64,000 nt of DNA from Actinomycetales bacterium (GTDB taxonomy: Bacteria; Actinomycetota; Actinomycetes; Actinomycetales; Cellulomonadaceae). The stretch spans positions 238,418 to 302,417 of the forward strand of contig JAHLLI010000001.1 of assembly GCA_020444245.1 (NCBI GenBank). The letters are read 5' to 3'. Of the stretch, positions 1 through 7,683 are shown piece after piece; the first letter of the stretch is position 1; each line of letters starts with the position of its first letter. The notes under the pieces are model-generated. The model worked only from the letters and a program-made list of their open reading frames with translations. It was not told where the DNA came from and did not search any database. Both the position numbers and the translations under genes were made by a program.

Positions 1-339
1 CAGGCCGGGCACGATGTTCTCGTCGATGCGCTGGTGGACGGTCTGGATGCCGTGGCGTGCTGCCGCGAGCGGGGACTCCATCTCGACCGGGGTCCCGGCC
101 ACCCTGACCTCGCCGCCGTGCTCCGGGTAGACCCCGGACAGCACCTTGATCAGGGTGGACTTGCCGGCGCCGTTCGCGCCGAGCAGTGCGGTGACGTGCC
201 CGACCGGGAGCCCGAGCGTCACGCCCTTGAGGACCTCGTTGGCACCGAACGACATGGTGATGCCGTCGAGCTCGCACGCCAGAGGCCCGCCGGTCAGGTT
301 CACGGCCGGGGCGCCCTGGTCGCCGGTGTCGGGGGCCAC
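1..339 (-). CDS. Sugar ABC transporter ATP-binding protein (C-terminus off window)
   Basis: Only the first 113 residues are in the window and the frame is open to base 1, so the ORF track misses it. The GTG start at 339 is preceded by AGGAAGGAG. A Walker A motif (GANGAGKS, about residues 54-61) follows a beta-rich start, and the spacing resembles the first nucleotide-binding domain of RbsA/MglA-type importers, which usually have two such domains in about 500 residues. It lies 74 nt downstream of the sugar-binding lipoprotein, so it should energise uptake of the same ligand at the inner face of the membrane. The permease and perhaps a sugar kinase would lie beyond the left edge. The substrate cannot be read from this part. 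Confidence 0.88.
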   Translation of the reverse strand, partial: MAPDTGDQGAPAVNLTGGPLACELDGITMSFGANEVLKGVTLGLPVGHVTALLGANGAGKSTLIKVLSGVYPEHGGEVRVAGTPVEMESPLAAARHGIQTVHQRIDENIVPGL

Positions 340-361
340 CGCTGCTCCTTCCTCATGAGGG

Positions 362-406
362 ACTGTGGCGGACGGCGCGCAGGGGGTCGGCGCCGCCCGC
401 CACAGT
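362..406 (-). terminator. Intercistronic stem-loop between binding protein and ATPase genes
   Basis: The gap between the binding-protein stop and the ATPase start holds an almost perfect inverted repeat: ACTGTGGCGG, one mismatch, CGGCGC, an 11-nt loop, GCGCCG, mismatch, CCGCCACAGT. There is no U tract. Such hairpins behind binding-protein genes commonly protect the upstream mRNA 3' end or partly terminate transcription, giving more binding protein than transporter. That role is inferred; the hairpin is seen directly. Confidence 0.65.
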
Positions 407-413
407 GGCATGC

Positions 414-1526
414 TCAGAACGTGACCGACGGGATCCAGTCGGCACCGGAGACATCGGAGATGTTCAGCGCCGGCTCAGCGGCTCGCAGGTCGTCCATGTT
501 CTTGATGTTGTTCTGCCGCAGGAAGTCCTGGGTGACCAGGATCGGCGGGAAGTCCACCGTCGCACCCTTCGGCAGCTCGCCGGCCATGTGGAGGAAGAGC
601 GTCCGGGTGACCGCCGCGCCGATCGCGTTCGGGTCGGTGGCGCCGGTGGCGACCCACTGGCTGCCCTCGGCCGTCATCAGCTCGATGTCCGCCGCGGAGA
701 TGTCCGCGCCGTACACCTTGATGCCGCTCGCGATGTCCGGGTTCTGCTCGAGGGCCGACAACGTGCCCTTGGTGAACTCGTCGTAGGGCGCGTAGATCGC
801 CACCACGTCGGGGTTCGACTTCAGGGCGCTGGAGACCATCGGGGCGGTGTCCGTCGCCGTGGAGTTGGTGAACGAGCCGGTGTAGAACATCTGCTGCCAG
901 CCGTTCGTGTCGAGCGCGGCACGCCACACGACGTCGCGGCGGTCGAGCGGCGCGATGCCGGCGACGTTCACGTAGCCAACCTTCTGGTCGGTGCCGATGT
1001 CCTTGAGCATCTGGTCGAGCACCAGGCCGGCCATGTCCGCGTCGGACTGCTGGGTCTGCACGGCGTCGGGGGCGCAGGTCTGGATCTCCACGTCGTAGAT
1101 CACGACGGGGATGCCCTTCTCGATCGCGGCGTTCACGCCCGGGCACAGGGTGTCCGGGTAGCCGTGGCGCACGACGATGCCGTCCACGCCCGAGGCGATC
1201 GCCTGGTCGAGCTGGCTCGCCTGGGTCGCGTTGTCGCCCTGGGCGTCGTAGACGTCGAGCTCGACACCCAGCGCCGCGGCCTGCTGGCGCGTGCCGTTGA
1301 GGTACTGCTGGAAGTAGTCGCCCTGTCCGCTCTGCTGGACGATCGCGATGCGCACGGGCCCGTCGAACGGCGCGGGTGCGTCGGCCGTGACCTCCGTGGT
1401 CGTCCCCGAGTCCGCGCTGCTGGACGACGCGGACGTGGGGTCGGTCGTGGTGCCCTGGCTGCAGGCGGCCAGTGCGAGCAACGACGCCCCGGTGATCGCT
1501 GCCATCAGGACCTTGCTGTTCCTCAT
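414..1526 (-). CDS. Sugar ABC transporter substrate-binding lipoprotein
   Basis: 370 residues. The ORF track starts 84 codons too early; the ATG at 1526 begins a lipoprotein signal peptide (positively charged start, hydrophobic core, lipobox LAAC with Cys22) and has a GAGGAGAGGAG ribosome site. A Ser/Thr-rich linker is followed by a periplasmic-binding-protein type 1 fold of the ribose/galactose class (Peripla_BP_4). It would capture a sugar at the outer membrane face and hand it to the permease. It sits 46 nt downstream of the mtnA-like isomerase and upstream of the ATPase. Ligand candidates, judged from the neighbouring enzymes, are a 5-deoxypentose, methylthioribose, an AI-2-like furanone or a 6-deoxysugar. 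The sequence alone does not decide. Confidence 0.88.
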   Translation of the reverse strand: MRNSKVLMAAITGASLLALAACSQGTTTDPTSASSSSADSGTTTEVTADAPAPFDGPVRIAIVQQSGQGDYFQQYLNGTRQQAAALGVELDVYDAQGDNATQASQLDQAIASGVDGIVVRHGYPDTLCPGVNAAIEKGIPVVIYDVEIQTCAPDAVQTQQSDADMAGLVLDQMLKDIGTDQKVGYVNVAGIAPLDRRDVVWRAALDTNGWQQMFYTGSFTNSTATDTAPMVSSALKSNPDVVAIYAPYDEFTKGTLSALEQNPDIASGIKVYGADISAADIELMTAEGSQWVATGATDPNAIGAAVTRTLFLHMAGELPKGATVDFPPILVTQDFLRQNNIKNMDDLRAAEPALNISDVSGADWIPSVTF

Positions 1527-1572
1527 GGTGCTCCTCTCCTCGCGCAGCGACGATGCCACGCGTGTTGGTCGG

Positions 1573-2610
1573 TCAGCCCGCGATCCGCGCGAGCAGCTCG
1601 GGATGGGGGGTGGTGGCCGGTTCGACGACGCCACGCTCGGTGACGACCGCACTGATGAGGTCGTGCGGCGTGACGTCGAAGGCCGGGTTGAACCCGGCCG
1701 CCCCGGTCGGGGCGGTCTGGCGGCCGCCGAAGGCCGTGACCTCGCCGGGGTCGCGTTCCTCGATGACGATCTCGGCACCGGTCGCGGTGCCCAGGTCGAC
1801 CGTCGAGGACGGCGCGGCGACGACGAACGGGATCCCCGCCCGCCGGCACGCCAGCGCGAGGGCGACGGACCCGACCTTGTTGGCGGTGTCGCCGTTGGCG
1901 GTGATCCGGTCGGCGCCGATGATGGCGACGTCGACCAGCCCCCGCAGGATCGTGCTGGAGGCCGCGCCGTCCACCTGGACGACGTGGTCGATCCCGTCCT
2001 TGGTCAGCTCCCAGCTGGTCAGGCGCGAGCCCTGGAGCAGCGGGCGGGTCTCGTCGGCGTAGACCATCTCGAGCGCGCCACGCTCGTGCAGCTCGTGGAT
2101 GATCCCGTAGGCGGTACCCCAGGCGGTGGTCGCGAGCGCGCCGGTGTTGCAGTGCGTGACCACGCGCACCCGCTCCTTGCCGGTCTGCGCGAGGATCCAG
2201 TCCGCGCCGAGCCGCGACAGCTCACGGTTGGCCGCGCCGTCCTCGGCGATCAGGGCCTGCGCCTCGGCCAGGACGGCCCGGGCACCCAGCGGGATCGCGG
2301 GCCGGACCCGGTTCACGCCCCACGCGAGGTTCACGGCGGTGGGGCGCGCGTCGCGGACCCGGTCGATCTGCGCCGCGAGCGTCGCGTCGTCCCAGCCCTC
2401 GGCCCCGCCCTGCAGCATCGCCACGACCACACCGAGCGCGCCCACCGCGCCGAGGGCCGGGGCGCCGCGGACGGCGAGGGTCGAGATCGCGTCGACGAGC
2501 GCGTCCACGGTCGTCACCTCGAGCATGACCTCGGCCTCGGGCAGGCGGGTCTGGTCGATCAGACGGATCATCGGCCGCGGCTCGTCGAGCCACTCCACTG
2601 CGAGGACCAC
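1573..2610 (-). CDS. mtnA: MtnA-like aldose-1-phosphate isomerase
   Basis: 345 residues, the normal length for the MtnA / eIF2B-alpha-like family. The family catalytic Cys lies in THCNTGAL and the Asp in GADRITANGD. The GTG at 2610 follows AAGGAGGT and keeps the N-terminal VEW segment typical of MtnA. Family members convert 5-methylthioribose-1-phosphate to the ribulose-1-phosphate, and many also accept 5-deoxyribose-1-phosphate. No other methionine-salvage genes (mtnB, C, D) are nearby. Instead the gene shares an operator with aldolase, dehydrogenase and LsrF genes and heads a sugar-transport operon. I infer a catabolic role on a deoxypentose phosphate rather than the full methionine salvage cycle. 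Confidence 0.9.
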   Translation of the reverse strand: MVLAVEWLDEPRPMIRLIDQTRLPEAEVMLEVTTVDALVDAISTLAVRGAPALGAVGALGVVVAMLQGGAEGWDDATLAAQIDRVRDARPTAVNLAWGVNRVRPAIPLGARAVLAEAQALIAEDGAANRELSRLGADWILAQTGKERVRVVTHCNTGALATTAWGTAYGIIHELHERGALEMVYADETRPLLQGSRLTSWELTKDGIDHVVQVDGAASSTILRGLVDVAIIGADRITANGDTANKVGSVALALACRRAGIPFVVAAPSSTVDLGTATGAEIVIEERDPGEVTAFGGRQTAPTGAAGFNPAFDVTPHDLISAVVTERGVVEPATTPHPELLARIAG

Positions 2611-2629
2611 GGGACCTCCTTCGAACTAC

Positions 2630-2642
2630 GTTGTCCGACAAC
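2630..2642. promoter_or_regulatory. GntR operator in front of the isomerase/transport operon
   Basis: GTTGTCCGACAAC is a perfect palindrome around one central base. It lies 20 nt upstream of the isomerase start, downstream of the predicted -10. The same palindrome occurs at 3543-3555 before the other divergent unit, and the only regulator between them is the GntR gene. A site past the -10 would block elongation or initiation. Confidence 0.8.
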
Positions 2643-2649
2643 TGATGGC

Positions 2650-2684
2650 ACGTTAGGGCCGAACTGGATAGGTTGTCAATCAAC
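2650..2684 (-). promoter_or_regulatory. Predicted promoter of the isomerase/transport operon with a second, weaker operator
   Basis: Reading leftwards, a consensus -35 (TTGACA, 2679-2674) is followed 18 nt later by TAACGT (2655-2650) as a weak -10. The -35 is embedded in GTTGTCAATCAAC (2672-2684), which matches the left half of the GntR palindrome exactly and the right half imperfectly. Confidence 0.5.
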
Positions 2685-2774
2685 CGTGACCGAACTGTCA
2701 CCTCCGGGCTCCTTCGCCTGTAGCCTGTGCCCGTGCGGGCGAGGGCCTGCCCGGACGGCCCTGAGGAGGATGGG

Positions 2775-3491
2775 ATGGCGCGCACCGGGACGCTGGTGAC
2801 GCGGGTCGCAGAGGACCTGCGCAGCCGACTCGCCGCCGGCGACCTGCCGCCCGGCTCGCGGCTGCCGACCGAGACCGAGCTGAGCGCGGAGTTCAAGGTC
2901 TCCCGGCCCACCGTGCGCGCCGCGCTGCGCGAGCTGGAGGCCCTCGGCCTGGTCCGCACCCAGCACGGCGTCGGCACCTTCGTGACCGAGCCTTCGGCCA
3001 TCCGCGCCGGTCTGGAGCGGATGGACTCGATCACCGAGTCGATCCGGGCGACCGGCCGTGAGCCCGGGATGGTCTACGCCAGCCGTGTCGTGCGGCCCGT
3101 CCTGCCTGAAGAGGCTGCTCAGATGGGGGTTCCGGGCGACACCCAGGCGCTGGAGATCCGCCGCACGATCCTCGCCGACGGCGAGGTCGTGGCCTACTCC
3201 TACGACCTGATGCCGATGGCCGTGCTGCCCGAGGGGTTCGACCCGCAGACCCTGGACGGGTCGATCTTCGGCTTCTTCCGCAGCCGGCTCGGCATCTCCC
3301 CGGACCACGGCGTGGCCGAGGTGCACGCGGTGACCTCCAACCACGTCGGCTGGGGCGCCGAGGCCGCCACCCACAACCTGTTCGTGCTGCTCGTCCAGAA
3401 GCACTACGACAAGGCCGGCGAGCTGCTGCTGTACTCGCGGACCTACTTCATCGAGGGGCGCTACTCCTTCACCATCGTGCGCCGGGGCTGA
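2775..3491 (+). CDS. GntR-family (HutC/UTRA) transcriptional repressor of the sugar locus
   Basis: 238 residues from the ATG at 2775, chosen because AGGAGG lies five bases upstream; the longer ORF in the track has no ribosome site. Residues 1-75 form the GntR winged helix (recognition helix around SRPTVRAALRELEALGLV) and residues from about 95 form a UTRA ligand-binding domain, which in this family usually binds a sugar phosphate or other pathway intermediate. It is encoded between the two operons it probably controls. Two perfect GTTGTCnGACAAC palindromes, one per operon, fit a HutC-type dimer site. The ligand is unknown. Confidence 0.88.
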   Translation: MARTGTLVTRVAEDLRSRLAAGDLPPGSRLPTETELSAEFKVSRPTVRAALRELEALGLVRTQHGVGTFVTEPSAIRAGLERMDSITESIRATGREPGMVYASRVVRPVLPEEAAQMGVPGDTQALEIRRTILADGEVVAYSYDLMPMAVLPEGFDPQTLDGSIFGFFRSRLGISPDHGVAEVHAVTSNHVGWGAEAATHNLFVLLVQKHYDKAGELLLYSRTYFIEGRYSFTIVRRG

Positions 3492-3517
3492 TCCCGCCGA
3501 TGGGCACCGTCGGGCCC

Positions 3518-3555
3518 TTGACGTAGGCCCAACTGCTGCTAGGTTGTCTGACAAC
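3518..3555 (+). promoter_or_regulatory. Promoter and GntR operator of the aldolase/LsrF operon
   Basis: TTGACG (3518-3523) and TAGGTT (3540-3545) are separated by 16 nt. The palindrome GTTGTCTGACAAC (3543-3555) overlaps the -10, the classic placement for repression. A further half-site (GTTGTCAGA) starts at 3565, close to the ribosome site AGAAGG. Confidence 0.75.
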
Positions 3556-3583
3556 TCGTTCGATGTTGTCAGAAGGGTGCAGC

Positions 3584-5539
3584 ATGCGCCACCGTGGTGA
3601 TGACGCCACCTCACAGCTCCTGGACGCCCTGGTCGCCGCCTCACGGACGCTGGGCTCCGACCCGAGACTCGTGCTCCACGGGGGTGGCAACACCTCCGTG
3701 AAGACCCTCACGCCGGACGTCACCGGCGAGATCGAGCCGCTGCTGTGGATCAAGGGGTCCGGGCACGACCTGGCCACGATCGGCCCCGACGGCTTCACGC
3801 CGCTGCGGCTGGCGCGGCTGCGCGCCCTGCTCCCCCCGGCCGAGGTCACCGACCTCGAGCTCGCCAACGAGCTGCGGTGCGCGCGGGCCGACGCCGACGC
3901 CCCCGACCCGTCCGTCGAGACCCTCGTGCACGCCCTGGTGCCGCACACCTGCGTGCTGCACTCGCACGCCGACGCGATCCTCGCGCTCACCCACAGCCCC
4001 GACGGCCGCGGGCTGGTCGAGCGGCTCTACGGCGACCGCGTCGTCGTGGTGCCCTACGCCCAGCCCGGCCAGGAGCTCGCCGCGGCCTGCCAGGCGGCCT
4101 GGCAGGAGCAGGCCCACGCAGGGACCGAGGGCATCGTGGTCCTGGACCACGGGATCTTCGCGCTCGGCGACGACCCGGCGCAGGCGCTCGAGCGCCACAC
4201 CGCGCTGCTCGCCGTCGCCGACGCGCACCTCGCCGCCGCCCCGGCCCTGGCGGAGGTGGCGATCGAGCCCGCCGCGCCGGTCGACCCCGTGGCGGTGGCC
4301 CGCCTGCGGTCGCGGCTCTCGGAGCTCGCCGGACGGCCGATGGTCCTCACCCGCAGCGACGACGAGCAGGTCCGCAGGTTCCTCGCCCAGCCCGCGCTGG
4401 TCGACGCCACCGGCAACGGCCTCCTCACGCCGGACCACGTGCTGTGGACCAAGCGGGTGCCGCTGGTCGGCGACGACCTCGACGGGTACGCCGCCGCCTA
4501 CCGCGCCTACGTCGACGACCAGGCCGCCCGGCGGGGCGTGACCGTCACGCCGCTCGACCCCGCGCCGCGCGTCGTGCTGCACCCCGACCTCGGCCTGCTC
4601 ACCGCCGGCCGGACCGCGGCCGAGGCGCGCGCGGCCGCGGCGATCTACCGCCACACCATGGACACCATCGCGGCGGCCACCCGGCTGGGCGGGTACCGCG
4701 AGCTGTCCGCGGACCACGTCTTCGACCTGGAGTACTGGTCGTTGCAGCAGGCCAAGCTCCGCCGCTCCCGCCCCGCGGGGCCGCTGTCCGGGACGGTGGC
4801 CGTGGTCACCGGGGCGGCCTCCGGCATCGGCCGGGCAGGAGCGGCGGCCCTGCTCGACGCCGGCGCCACCGTGGTGGGCTGGGACCTGTCACCCGACGTC
4901 GCCACCACCTTCGACGGCCCGGCGTGGCTGGGCCTGCAGGTGGACGTCACCGACCCCGACGCCGTCCGGGCGGCCCTGGCCACCGGTGTGGACGCGTTCG
5001 GCGGGCTGGACATCCTCGTGGTCGCGGCCGGGATCTTCCCCGGGGCGGCGCACCTGGACCAGCTCGACCCGCGCGCCTGGCGGCGCACCATGGCGGTCAA
5101 CGTGGACTCGGTCGCCCAGCTGTACGGGGCGGCGCACCCGCTGCTCGCCCTCGCACCACGGGGCGGTCGCGTGGTCGTGATCGCCTCGAAGAACGTGCCG
5201 GCCCCGGGACCGGGCGCCGCCGCGTACTCCGCCTCCAAGGCCGCCCTGACCCAGCTCTCGCGGGTCGCCGCGCTGGAGTGGGCCGGCGACGGGATCCGGG
5301 TGAACATGCTCCACCCGGACGCGGTGTTCGACACCGGGCTGTGGACGCCGGAGCTGCTGGCCGCGCGCGCCGAGCACTACGGCATGTCGGTCGACGACTA
5401 CAAGCGCCGCAACATGCTCCACGCGGAGGTGACCAGCGCGGACGTCGGTCGGCTCGTGGTCGCGATGGCCGACGACACCTTCCGCTGCACCACCGGCGCC
5501 CAGGTGCCGATCGACGGCGGCAACGAGCGGGTGATCTGA
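3584..5539 (+). CDS. Bifunctional class II aldolase / short-chain dehydrogenase
   Basis: 651 residues. The ATG at 3584 is preferred over 3563 because AGAAGG lies seven bases before it and 3563 would run into the operator region. The N-terminal half (about 1-395) is a class II aldolase/adducin domain: phosphate-binding HGGGNTS (32-38) and likely metal histidines 126 and 128 in HSHAD and 189 in DHG. The C-terminal half (about 400-651) is a complete SDR: TGAASGIG (409-416), Ser534, Tyr547 and Lys551 (YSASK). The architecture matches the rhamnulose-1-phosphate aldolase/dehydrogenase (RhaEW-like) family. Here it may cleave a deoxyketose-1-phosphate to DHAP and an aldehyde, and/or oxidise the ketose phosphate for LsrF next door. 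First gene of a four-gene operon. Confidence 0.88.
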   Translation: MRHRGDDATSQLLDALVAASRTLGSDPRLVLHGGGNTSVKTLTPDVTGEIEPLLWIKGSGHDLATIGPDGFTPLRLARLRALLPPAEVTDLELANELRCARADADAPDPSVETLVHALVPHTCVLHSHADAILALTHSPDGRGLVERLYGDRVVVVPYAQPGQELAAACQAAWQEQAHAGTEGIVVLDHGIFALGDDPAQALERHTALLAVADAHLAAAPALAEVAIEPAAPVDPVAVARLRSRLSELAGRPMVLTRSDDEQVRRFLAQPALVDATGNGLLTPDHVLWTKRVPLVGDDLDGYAAAYRAYVDDQAARRGVTVTPLDPAPRVVLHPDLGLLTAGRTAAEARAAAAIYRHTMDTIAAATRLGGYRELSADHVFDLEYWSLQQAKLRRSRPAGPLSGTVAVVTGAASGIGRAGAAALLDAGATVVGWDLSPDVATTFDGPAWLGLQVDVTDPDAVRAALATGVDAFGGLDILVVAAGIFPGAAHLDQLDPRAWRRTMAVNVDSVAQLYGAAHPLLALAPRGGRVVVIASKNVPAPGPGAAAYSASKAALTQLSRVAALEWAGDGIRVNMLHPDAVFDTGLWTPELLAARAEHYGMSVDDYKRRNMLHAEVTSADVGRLVVAMADDTFRCTTGAQVPIDGGNERVI

Positions 5540-5609
5540 CCGCCCGTCCCACCGCGCCAGTCCCACTGCGCCCGTCCCCCACGCGCCCACCCACCCGACG
5601 GAGGAAACC

Positions 5610-5987
5610 GTGCACGAAGCCTCGATGGCCGCTCCCGACTACCGCAACGGCGACTGGGGGCCCGCCTACCTCATCCAGACCCCGAGCAGCGACATGGGCG
5701 TCCTGCGCCTGGGGCCCGGCGACGCGATGCCCAACCACCTGCACCGGCACTGCGACGAGTCGTTCGTGGTGCTCGAGGGCCGCGCGAGCCTGTGGGTGGA
5801 CGCCACCACGCGCCACGACATGACCCCGGACACCGTGTTCCGCTGCGTGCCCGGCGAGATGCACTACCTGGTCAACGACTCCGACGCGCCCTTCCGGTGC
5901 GTCTTCATCAAGTCCCCCGCCAGCCCCGGGGACACCGTGACCGTGCCGTGGACCCCGGGCGAGCCCGCCCCGGTCGCACCGGCCTGA
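5610..5987 (+). CDS. Small cupin-domain protein
   Basis: 125 residues, single cupin barrel. The GTG at 5610 has GGAGGAAACC just before it. Cupin motif 1 is recognisable (HLHRHCDESFVVLEG, with His residues and a Glu able to bind a metal) and motif 2 is PGEMHYLVND. Single-domain cupins in sugar loci act as epimerases, isomerases, lactonase-like enzymes or ligand sensors. It lies between the aldolase/dehydrogenase and LsrF genes, so it probably acts on an intermediate of that path, for example isomerising a dicarbonyl phosphate. That job is a guess from position. Confidence 0.78.
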   Translation: MHEASMAAPDYRNGDWGPAYLIQTPSSDMGVLRLGPGDAMPNHLHRHCDESFVVLEGRASLWVDATTRHDMTPDTVFRCVPGEMHYLVNDSDAPFRCVFIKSPASPGDTVTVPWTPGEPAPVAPA

Positions 5988-6079
5988 GACCTCGGGCGCC
6001 GGGAACGGCCCGGCCCCGTCCACCCCGCCGGCGCAGCCGGTGACCAGCCGGCGGCGCGCCGCCACAGAAAGGACTCGAG

Positions 6080-6964
6080 ATGGCTGATCTGGACAGCACC
6101 GTCGCGGCCAAGGACTTCGGGCTCACCACCCCGCAGACCGTCCCGGCCTCGCCGGTCAAGGGCAGCGACCAGCTGGACTTCGGCATGCGGCACCGGCTCG
6201 GGCGGATCTTCTCCCCCGCCGGGCGCACCGTCATGCTGGCGTTCGACCACGGCTACTTCCAGGGCCCGACACGCGGCCTGGAGCGGGTCGACCTCAACAT
6301 CGTGCCGCTCGCGCCGTGGGCCGACGCCCTGATGGCCACCCGCGGCATCATGCGCACCGTCGTGCCCGCGGCCAGCCCCAACGCGCTCGTGCTGCGCGCC
6401 TCGGGCGGGCCGTCGATCCTCAAGGAGCTCTCCAACGAGCAGATCGCCATGGACATGGCCGACGCCGTGCGCATCGACGCCGCAGCGGTCGCCGTCCAGG
6501 TGTTCATCGGCGGGGAGAACGAGACGCAGTCGGTGCACAACATGACCCGCCTCGTCGACCAGGGCCTGGCCACCGGCATCCCGGTGGTCGGCGTGACGGC
6601 GGTCGGCCGCGAGCTCACGCGCGACGCGCGCTACCTGGGCCTGGCCACCCGGATCATCGCCGAGCTCGGCGCCCAGATCGTCAAGACGTACTACTGCGAG
6701 GAGGACTTCGCGGACGTCACGGCAGGCTGCCCGGTCCCGGTGATCATGGCCGGCGGCAAGAAGCTCCCGGTGGCCGACGCCCTGACGATGGCCTGGCGGG
6801 CCGTGGACCAGGGCGCCTCGGGCGTGGACATGGGGCGCAACATCTTCCAGCGCCAGGGCCCGACCGCGATGATCCAGGCCGTGCGTGCGGTCGTGCACGA
6901 CGGCGCCTCCCCCGCCGAGGCCACGCAGATGTACGCGGACCTGTCCGGCGGGAAGCAGGACTGA
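6080..6964 (+). CDS. lsrF: LsrF-like 3-hydroxy-2,4-pentadione-5-phosphate thiolase
   Basis: 294 residues, close to the length of E. coli LsrF and similar along the whole protein as I recall that sequence: start MADLD, then MLAFDHGYFQGPT, GCPVP, GGKKLP and GASGVDMGRNIFQ. The Schiff-base lysine lies in QIVKTYY (Lys202). LsrF belongs to the class I aldolase (DeoC/FBA) superfamily. It transfers the acetyl part of 3-hydroxy-2,4-pentanedione-5-phosphate to CoA, giving acetyl-CoA and DHAP. In enterobacteria this ends autoinducer-2 breakdown. Here lsrK and lsrG are absent from the visible locus; the neighbours are an MtnA-like isomerase and a dehydrogenase that could make the same diketone from 5-deoxyribulose-1-phosphate. 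AGAAAGGA precedes the ATG. Confidence 0.9.
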   Translation: MADLDSTVAAKDFGLTTPQTVPASPVKGSDQLDFGMRHRLGRIFSPAGRTVMLAFDHGYFQGPTRGLERVDLNIVPLAPWADALMATRGIMRTVVPAASPNALVLRASGGPSILKELSNEQIAMDMADAVRIDAAAVAVQVFIGGENETQSVHNMTRLVDQGLATGIPVVGVTAVGRELTRDARYLGLATRIIAELGAQIVKTYYCEEDFADVTAGCPVPVIMAGGKKLPVADALTMAWRAVDQGASGVDMGRNIFQRQGPTAMIQAVRAVVHDGASPAEATQMYADLSGGKQD

Positions 6965-7620
6965 TGAGCGCGACGACCGGGAGCACCGAGGAGCAGCTGC
7001 GCGAGCAGGTCGTCCGGATCGGCCGGGCGATGTGGGAGCGCGGCCTGGTGTCGGCCAACGACGGCAACGTGTCCGTCAAGCTGGCCGACGGGTCGGTGCT
7101 GTGCACACCCACCGGGGTCTCCAAGGGCTTCATGACCCCCGAGATGCTCCCGGTCGTCGCACTCGACGGGACGACGCTGCGCGGCGACCTGCGCCCGTCG
7201 TCCGAGGTGCTCATGCACCTGCGGGCCTACGTGGAGGACCCGGCCGTCGGCGCCGTGGTGCACGCCCACCCGCTGTACGCCACCGCTTTCGCGATCAAGG
7301 GCGAGGCGCTGACCGGCCTGATGATGCCGGAGAGCGTCGTGGCGATGCCGGAGGTGCCGCTCGCGCCCTACGCGACCCCGTCGACCCAGGAGGTGCCGGA
7401 CTCGATCGCGCCGTTCGTGCGCACCCACACCGGCTGCCTCCTGGAGCACCACGGCGCGCTGACCTGGGGACCGGACCTCATGACGGCCTACCTGGCGATG
7501 GAGCGTCTGGAGTACAGCGCGCACATGACCGCGCTGACCCGCCAGATCGACGGCGAGCGCCAGCTCAGCGCCGAGAGGGCGGCTGCGGTGCGCCGACAGT
7601 TCGGCATCGCGACCGCCTGA
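6964..7620 (+). CDS. Class II aldolase (L-fuculose-phosphate aldolase / AraD family)
   Basis: 218 residues, typical for stand-alone FucA/AraD-type enzymes. The ATG shares one base with the lsrF stop (TGATG), so translation is coupled. Visible motifs are GLVSANDGNVSVK (substrate loop), HAHPLYA (two metal His) and EHHGALTWG (third metal His). Such enzymes split 1-phosphoketoses into DHAP and an aldehyde; a related aldolase (DrdA/Ald2) does so with 5-deoxyribulose-1-phosphate or its methylthio analogue. It could therefore be the non-oxidative branch beside the LsrF route. Last gene of the operon; 63 nt separate it from the convergent next gene. Confidence 0.88.
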   Translation: MSATTGSTEEQLREQVVRIGRAMWERGLVSANDGNVSVKLADGSVLCTPTGVSKGFMTPEMLPVVALDGTTLRGDLRPSSEVLMHLRAYVEDPAVGAVVHAHPLYATAFAIKGEALTGLMMPESVVAMPEVPLAPYATPSTQEVPDSIAPFVRTHTGCLLEHHGALTWGPDLMTAYLAMERLEYSAHMTALTRQIDGERQLSAERAAAVRRQFGIATA

Positions 7621-7683
7621 GCCGAGCGCCGCGGGCGCGCCGGCGCGGCGAGGGCGTGTTGCCGGAGCGGTGGTGTTCAGGCG

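Noticed and set aside
1573-2610. Part of a classical methionine salvage cycle
   Set aside because: No mtnB/C/D/K genes nearby, and the operator is shared with aldolase/LsrF genes; a catabolic role is more likely.
6080-6964. Full autoinducer-2 (lsr) uptake and degradation operon
   Set aside because: Only LsrF is present; LsrK, LsrG and LsrR are not in the window, and the neighbouring isomerase and dehydrogenase offer another source of the same substrate. Genes left of base 1 could still change this.
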